This document shows positions 60,920 through 64,000 of a stretch of DNA of 64,000 nucleotides, piece after piece. The notes under the pieces were generated by a model that was given only the letters and a program-made list of their open reading frames with translations, was not told the DNA's origin and made no database searches. Both the position numbers and the translations under genes were made by a program. The DNA is from Sediminibacterium magnilacihabitans (GTDB taxonomy: Bacteria; Bacteroidota; Bacteroidia; Chitinophagales; Chitinophagaceae): positions 186,001 through 250,000 of the forward strand of contig PVEQ01000002.1 of assembly GCA_002973575.1 (NCBI GenBank). Direction: 5' to 3'. The first letter of the stretch is position 1. The number at the start of each line of letters is the position of its first letter.

Positions 60920-62254
60920 ATGCCGGAACAACAAAATATCGAATATAAACAATCGTGGAGGGATGAGTTTTTAAAATGGATATGCGGCTTTGCCAATGCA
61001 CAAGGCGGAAAAATATTTATAGGTATAGATGATAAAGGAAATGTTACGGGAGTGGACGACTATGAGAAGTTAATGGATGATATTCCCAATAAAGTAGTTA
61101 ATCATTTAGGATTGATAGTTGATGTAAACTTGCATCATAAATCGGGTAAGCCTTACATTGAAATTGATGTACCTGTTAGTAGTGTTCCCGTTTCTTATCA
61201 TGGCGCTTATCATTACCGCAGCGGTAGTACCAAACAGGAGCTAAAGGGAGCGCCTTTGCATAACTTTTTGCTAAGCAAGATTGGATTGTCGTGGGAGCGA
61301 CAACCCGTACCGGGAGCAACTTTAGATGATATTGATGAAGCAGCAATAAAGTCCTTTGTGCAAAAGGCATCGGCACAACAGCGCATCTCCACAAATGCAG
61401 TTAATACCGACATACGAACCTTTCTTAAGAACCTTGATCTCATAAATGAAAATGGTGAGTTGCTGATAGCGGCGCTGCTTTTGTTCGGCAAGCGTCCTAA
61501 GAAATATGCCCCTGCAGCCTATTTTAAAATTGGTCGCTTTGGAAAGTCTCACAGTGATTTAAAATTTCAGGATGTGGTTGAAGGCAATATTCTGGACATG
61601 GCAGATAGGGTTATGGAGATATTGAGCACGAAATATTTAATCCGCCCTATCTCCTATAAAGGATTGCAACGCCTTGAAGGGCTGGAATATCCTGAAGCCG
61701 CCTTACGGGAAGCAATCTTAAATGCAATCATTCATAAGGATTATTCCGGTACGACCATCTTTTTAAGCGTCTATGATGACCGGCTCATGATCTGGAATCC
61801 GGGTGAGTTACCAAGTTCCCTTACGGTGGACCTGCTTAAAGAAAAACACAGCTCTCAACCCCGAAACAGGTTGATTGCCGACGTATTTTTCATGGCTGGT
61901 TATATAGAGTCCTGGGGACGTGGCATAGACATCATGATGAACGGATGTAGAGAATACGGGCTACCCGAACCTATAATTGCTGAAGAGCAGGGAGGCATTT
62001 CAGTTACCTTCCTGAAAGATATTTATACCGAAGAATATCTAAAATCATTTAACTTAAATGAGCGGCAGAAAAGGGCAGTATTGTACATAAAAGAAAACGG
62101 GGAAATAACAAATGCTATATACCAGTCCATCAATCAAATCAGCAAGGCGGTGGCAACGAAGGATTTAGCGGATCTAGTTAGCCGAAAACTGATACAAAAG
62201 GTTGGTACGACGGGAAAAGGCACGAGATACATACTTCCGGCAAAGGGCTTGTAA
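60920..62254 (+). CDS. Schlafen AlbA_2 domain/HATPase protein, third gene of the pAgo operon
   Basis: A 444-residue protein starting 14 bp after the pAgo stop. Residues 6-120 form an AlbA_2 (Schlafen-type) domain: NIEYKQSWRDEFLKWICGFA then NAQGGKIFIGIDDKGNVTGV. A GHKL-type ATPase region follows (RecG_C/HATPase_c_4 type): ALREAILNAIIHKDYSG (about 262-278), RLMIWNPGELPSS and MAGYIESWGRGIDIMM. The C-terminus is a winged-helix. Such proteins are usually annotated as putative transcriptional regulators or RecG-like, and some act in defence. Its close linkage suggests it is part of, or regulates, the Argonaute system, but the evidence is only positional. Confidence 0.87.
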   Translation: MPEQQNIEYKQSWRDEFLKWICGFANAQGGKIFIGIDDKGNVTGVDDYEKLMDDIPNKVVNHLGLIVDVNLHHKSGKPYIEIDVPVSSVPVSYHGAYHYRSGSTKQELKGAPLHNFLLSKIGLSWERQPVPGATLDDIDEAAIKSFVQKASAQQRISTNAVNTDIRTFLKNLDLINENGELLIAALLLFGKRPKKYAPAAYFKIGRFGKSHSDLKFQDVVEGNILDMADRVMEILSTKYLIRPISYKGLQRLEGLEYPEAALREAILNAIIHKDYSGTTIFLSVYDDRLMIWNPGELPSSLTVDLLKEKHSSQPRNRLIADVFFMAGYIESWGRGIDIMMNGCREYGLPEPIIAEEQGGISVTFLKDIYTEEYLKSFNLNERQKRAVLYIKENGEITNAIYQSINQISKAVATKDLADLVSRKLIQKVGTTGKGTRYILPAKGL

Positions 62255-62270
62255 AGGGCTTAAAGGGCTT
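62242..62270. repeat. Tandem AAAGGGCTT repeats at the AlbA_2 stop codon
   Basis: AAAGGGCTT occurs three times (62242, 62253, 62262), and ACGGCTTT-like units follow at about 62275 and 62286. The stop codon of the AlbA_2 gene lies in the repeat. Slippage here could change the length of the C-terminus. Confidence 0.55.
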
Positions 62271-62428
62271 GCTAACGGCTTTCATACGGCTTTGGTAGGC
62301 TGTATTTGATTGGAAATCAATGTCTGCATGCAAATTCCTATAACTGCCTTATGCGGCCAATAAATCACATAAAAGCCTTAAGTCTTCCATTAAAGAGTTC
62401 GAGTTTTGTACCAATGGGTTCACTTCCT

Positions 62429-62467
62429 GGGACAAGTCAAAAAAGAAAGACTTGTCCCATTTTTTTG
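62429..62467 (+). terminator. Strong intrinsic terminator of the pAgo operon
   Basis: GGGACAAGTC and GACTTGTCCC form a perfect 10-bp stem with a 10-nt A-rich loop, followed by ATTTTTTT. It lies 175 bp after the AlbA_2 stop and overlaps the 3' end of the recombinase remnant on the other strand. Confidence 0.85.
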
Positions 62468-62847
62468 CCCTGTAATTTGCTGGTGTTCTGATAGATAAGC
62501 ATGATCGCAGAATTTATTTTTTGAGTTCGATGTCTTGTTCCGTCAAATTCCAAAAATTCAGGGAACATCGAACTTATTATTGTTCGCTTTTCTTCAATAT
62601 CCCCGTTCTCATAGCGTCTATCAATGTTTGCGAGCTTCTTTAAGGTTGATGCTACTAAGTCCCTGATTTCAGTTCCTACCGAAGCTAAATCATTCAACTG
62701 CGCTTCCAGTTTTTCGATCCTGCCTTTGGTCAATTTCTTTACTTGTTGAAAATCATCGCCTGCCATTTCACCGTCTGCATTTTTTAATAGCGCATTTTGA
62801 TAACGTTTGTTCAATGTATCAATCTCCTTTATGATATTGGCTGCCAT
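62437..62847 (-). pseudogene. Large serine recombinase, C-terminal remnant
   Basis: An open frame of 136 residues whose protein matches the C-terminal coiled-coil and zinc-ribbon-following part of large serine recombinases: LNKRYQNALLKNADGEMAGD, RIEKLEAQLNDLASVGTEIR, EKRTIISSMFPEFLEFDGTR then RTQKINSAIMLIYQ. The catalytic resolvase domain is absent: in the same frame a stop lies six codons upstream of the Met at 62847, and only 78 bp separate it from the hddC stop. The last residues (KKMGQVFLF) are encoded by the terminator and are not original. It is the scar of an integrase or a trace of an earlier insertion. Confidence 0.75.
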
Positions 62848-62925
62848 TGTCCGGATAAATCCGGGTTAAAACGGATGTAACCCTTTATTGATAGGAGTTA
62901 CAGGCATTTGAGAAATTATTTTATA

Positions 62926-63624
62926 TCAGCACAGGCCGGGAAACGCCGCCTGTGCCCTTTCGTAATCGCATGAAATTCCAATATCAATAAAATAACCATC
63001 CTGAATAAGTCCATATATTTTCCCTCCCTGACAGTAGCGTTCGAGATAGTCTTTCTCATAAGAGAACTTAGCATCGAATTTTTTTTCAAGGAATTTTACA
63101 ACATTCATAATATAAACACCTCCATTAATGAGTCCTATTTGATAAAATTGTTTTTCTTTAAAATATTTAATACTGTTGTTCTTGTTCAACTCCACAACTC
63201 CATACCTGTCAAAATTCCGCATAGGCTTGAGCGCCAGTGTGGATTCTGCATCACGCTGCAAATGAAAAGCAAAGAGTTCATCGGTATCAACGTCAAACAA
63301 TGTATCTCCATTCACTACTATCACGTTCTCTTCTGTTGTCTGTTGACAGGCAAGACGGGTAGCCCCGCCGGTACCCAATGGTTCATTTTCCACGATACAA
63401 CTATAATTAAGCATAGAAAAATGACCACTCAAATAATCCTCGACGATTTTGTGTTTGTATCCGAGCGAGAAAATAAATTTTTCAACCCTTTCACGACGCA
63501 ATTGATTGATAAGGTAAAATAGGAAAGGCCGCCCTCCTACAGATGCCATACATTTGGGAAGATCAGGAACAACTTCGCGTAATCTGGTGCCAAGGCCACC
63601 GGCCAGGATGATCGCTTCTTTCAT
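62926..63624 (-). CDS. hddC: D-glycero-alpha-D-manno-heptose 1-phosphate guanylyltransferase (HddC-like)
   Basis: A 232-residue nucleotidyltransferase from the Met at 63624 (MKEAIILAGGLGTRLREVVP); the frame upstream to 63744 has no domain. The glucose-1-phosphate-transferase-type signature LAGGLGTRLRE, VPDLPKCMASVGGRPFLFYL, and the NGDTLFDVD metal site are clear. With gmhA next to it (7 bp), it is best read as HddC, forming GDP-heptose for LPS or S-layer glycans. This looks like host core DNA flanking the mobile element. Confidence 0.85.
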   Translation of the reverse strand: MKEAIILAGGLGTRLREVVPDLPKCMASVGGRPFLFYLINQLRRERVEKFIFSLGYKHKIVEDYLSGHFSMLNYSCIVENEPLGTGGATRLACQQTTEENVIVVNGDTLFDVDTDELFAFHLQRDAESTLALKPMRNFDRYGVVELNKNNSIKYFKEKQFYQIGLINGGVYIMNVVKFLEKKFDAKFSYEKDYLERYCQGGKIYGLIQDGYFIDIGISCDYERAQAAFPGLC

Positions 63625-63631
63625 ATTCATG

Positions 63632-64000
63632 TTAATTAGAAAAATATTTTTCTTCCACCAACTGGCAAATGATATGGCCAGCCATAATATGGCTTTCCTG
63701 GATTCGCGGAGTGTCTTTTGAAGGGATATTAATGAGGTGATCACAAAGCGGCTTCATTTTCCCGCCACTTTCACCTGTAAATCCTACAGTAGCAATCTTC
63801 TTTTCCCTTGCTGTTTCAAAGGCCCTGATAATATTACCCGAGTTTCCTGAAGTTGACAGACCGATCAATACATCGCCGCGTTGCCCGATGCCATCGATGA
63901 TCCTCGAATAAACGACATCATAACTGTAATCATTTGCGACAGCCGTCAGGTAGGAAGTATTACAATGCAGCGCTTCTGCAGGAAGCGCCCTTCTATCTAT
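63632..64000 (-). CDS. gmhA: Sedoheptulose-7-phosphate isomerase (GmhA), partial
   Basis: An SIS-domain protein open at the window end; 122 residues are visible. DRRALPAEALHCNTSYLTAV, ANDYSYDVVYSRIIDGIGQR, GDVLIGLSTSGNSGNIIRAF and the C-terminal SHIMAGHIICQLVEEKYFSN match GmhA: the STSGNS loop binds the sugar phosphate, and the HxxxH near the C-terminus is a metal or catalytic motif. The gene stops 7 bp before hddC, so they are an operon for heptose synthesis. The N-terminus is outside the window. Confidence 0.92.
   Translation of the reverse strand: MDRRALPAEALHCNTSYLTAVANDYSYDVVYSRIIDGIGQRGDVLIGLSTSGNSGNIIRAFETAREKKIATVGFTGESGGKMKPLCDHLINIPSKDTPRIQESHIMAGHIICQLVEEKYFSN

Noticed and set aside
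62437..62847. Intact small gene
   Set aside because: It aligns only with the C-terminal part of large serine recombinases, and its last codons are a terminator hairpin.
1..64000. CRISPR arrays, tRNA and rRNA genes, complete insertion sequences
   Set aside because: Looked for by eye; no regularly spaced repeats, cloverleaf patterns, rRNA stretches or transposase genes were recognised. Short or divergent copies could have been missed.

Overview
The window looks like a Bacteroidota chromosome, probably a Chitinophagaceae-type genome. This rests on Bacteroidota-only families (DUF3347, HYC_CC_PP-type small proteins, DUF4266/DUF3570, a CzcA-TolC fusion), TAnnTTTG-like promoter boxes, A-rich start contexts, and Bacteroidota-style MobC/relaxase/coupling proteins. 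Most of it reads as a large accessory island that ends at about 62.9 kb against LPS heptose genes (hddC, gmhA).

Region 1 (0-14 kb, mostly minus strand) is a copper/heavy-metal block: DUF3347 proteins, a His-rich protein, two metal-binding membrane-fusion proteins, a TolC protein, a CusA/CzcA pump interrupted by an in-frame TAA, small Cys-rich periplasmic proteins, DUF305, an AraC regulator and an HMA metallochaperone. A lone HhH plus putative PD-(D/E)xK protein sits at 2.0-3.3 kb.

Region 2 (14-36 kb) is a reactive-sulfur block: a SoxB-like phosphoesterase-fold enzyme, two persulfide dioxygenase-rhodanese fusions, DsrE-like, DUF302, single-domain rhodaneses, a split YeeE/YedE transporter, a TsdA-like dihaem cytochrome, TauE exporters, an MFS carrier, a methyltransferase and a Crp/Fnr regulator. 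Six GTGA-N6-TCAC palindromes lie 35-60 bp ahead of these transcription units, and the Crp/Fnr protein carries the R-E-x-x-x-R recognition residues that read GTGA, which suggests a local regulon. An RND-TolC-MFP-TlpA operon is embedded in the block. Several genes here are decaying (tauE deletion, rhodanese frameshift, DUF2892-like double frameshift).

Region 3 (36-51 kb, mostly plus strand) holds a FecA-like TonB receptor, a CzcA-TolC fusion pump with its adaptor, an EncFtn-like ferritin, a thioredoxin-ApbE-DUF4266-DUF3570 module and a VIT1 family transporter. It ends in a graveyard where a response regulator, a TolC protein and a PAP2 protein have been fused by deletion.

Region 4 (51-63 kb) is a mobilizable element. 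It has a Toprim/primase-like protein, a candidate oriT palindrome, a MobC-like accessory protein, a MOBP relaxase and a VirD4-type coupling protein, with no type IV secretion genes and no intact integrase. Its cargo is the most interesting part of the window: an autoregulated operon of an XRE repressor, a DUF4062-APAZ protein, a catalytically dead short prokaryotic Argonaute and a Schlafen-AlbA_2/HATPase protein. It looks like a short-pAgo defence system with an unusual effector and an extra gene. A strong terminator closes the operon inside the remnant of a large serine recombinase, and the host heptose genes follow.
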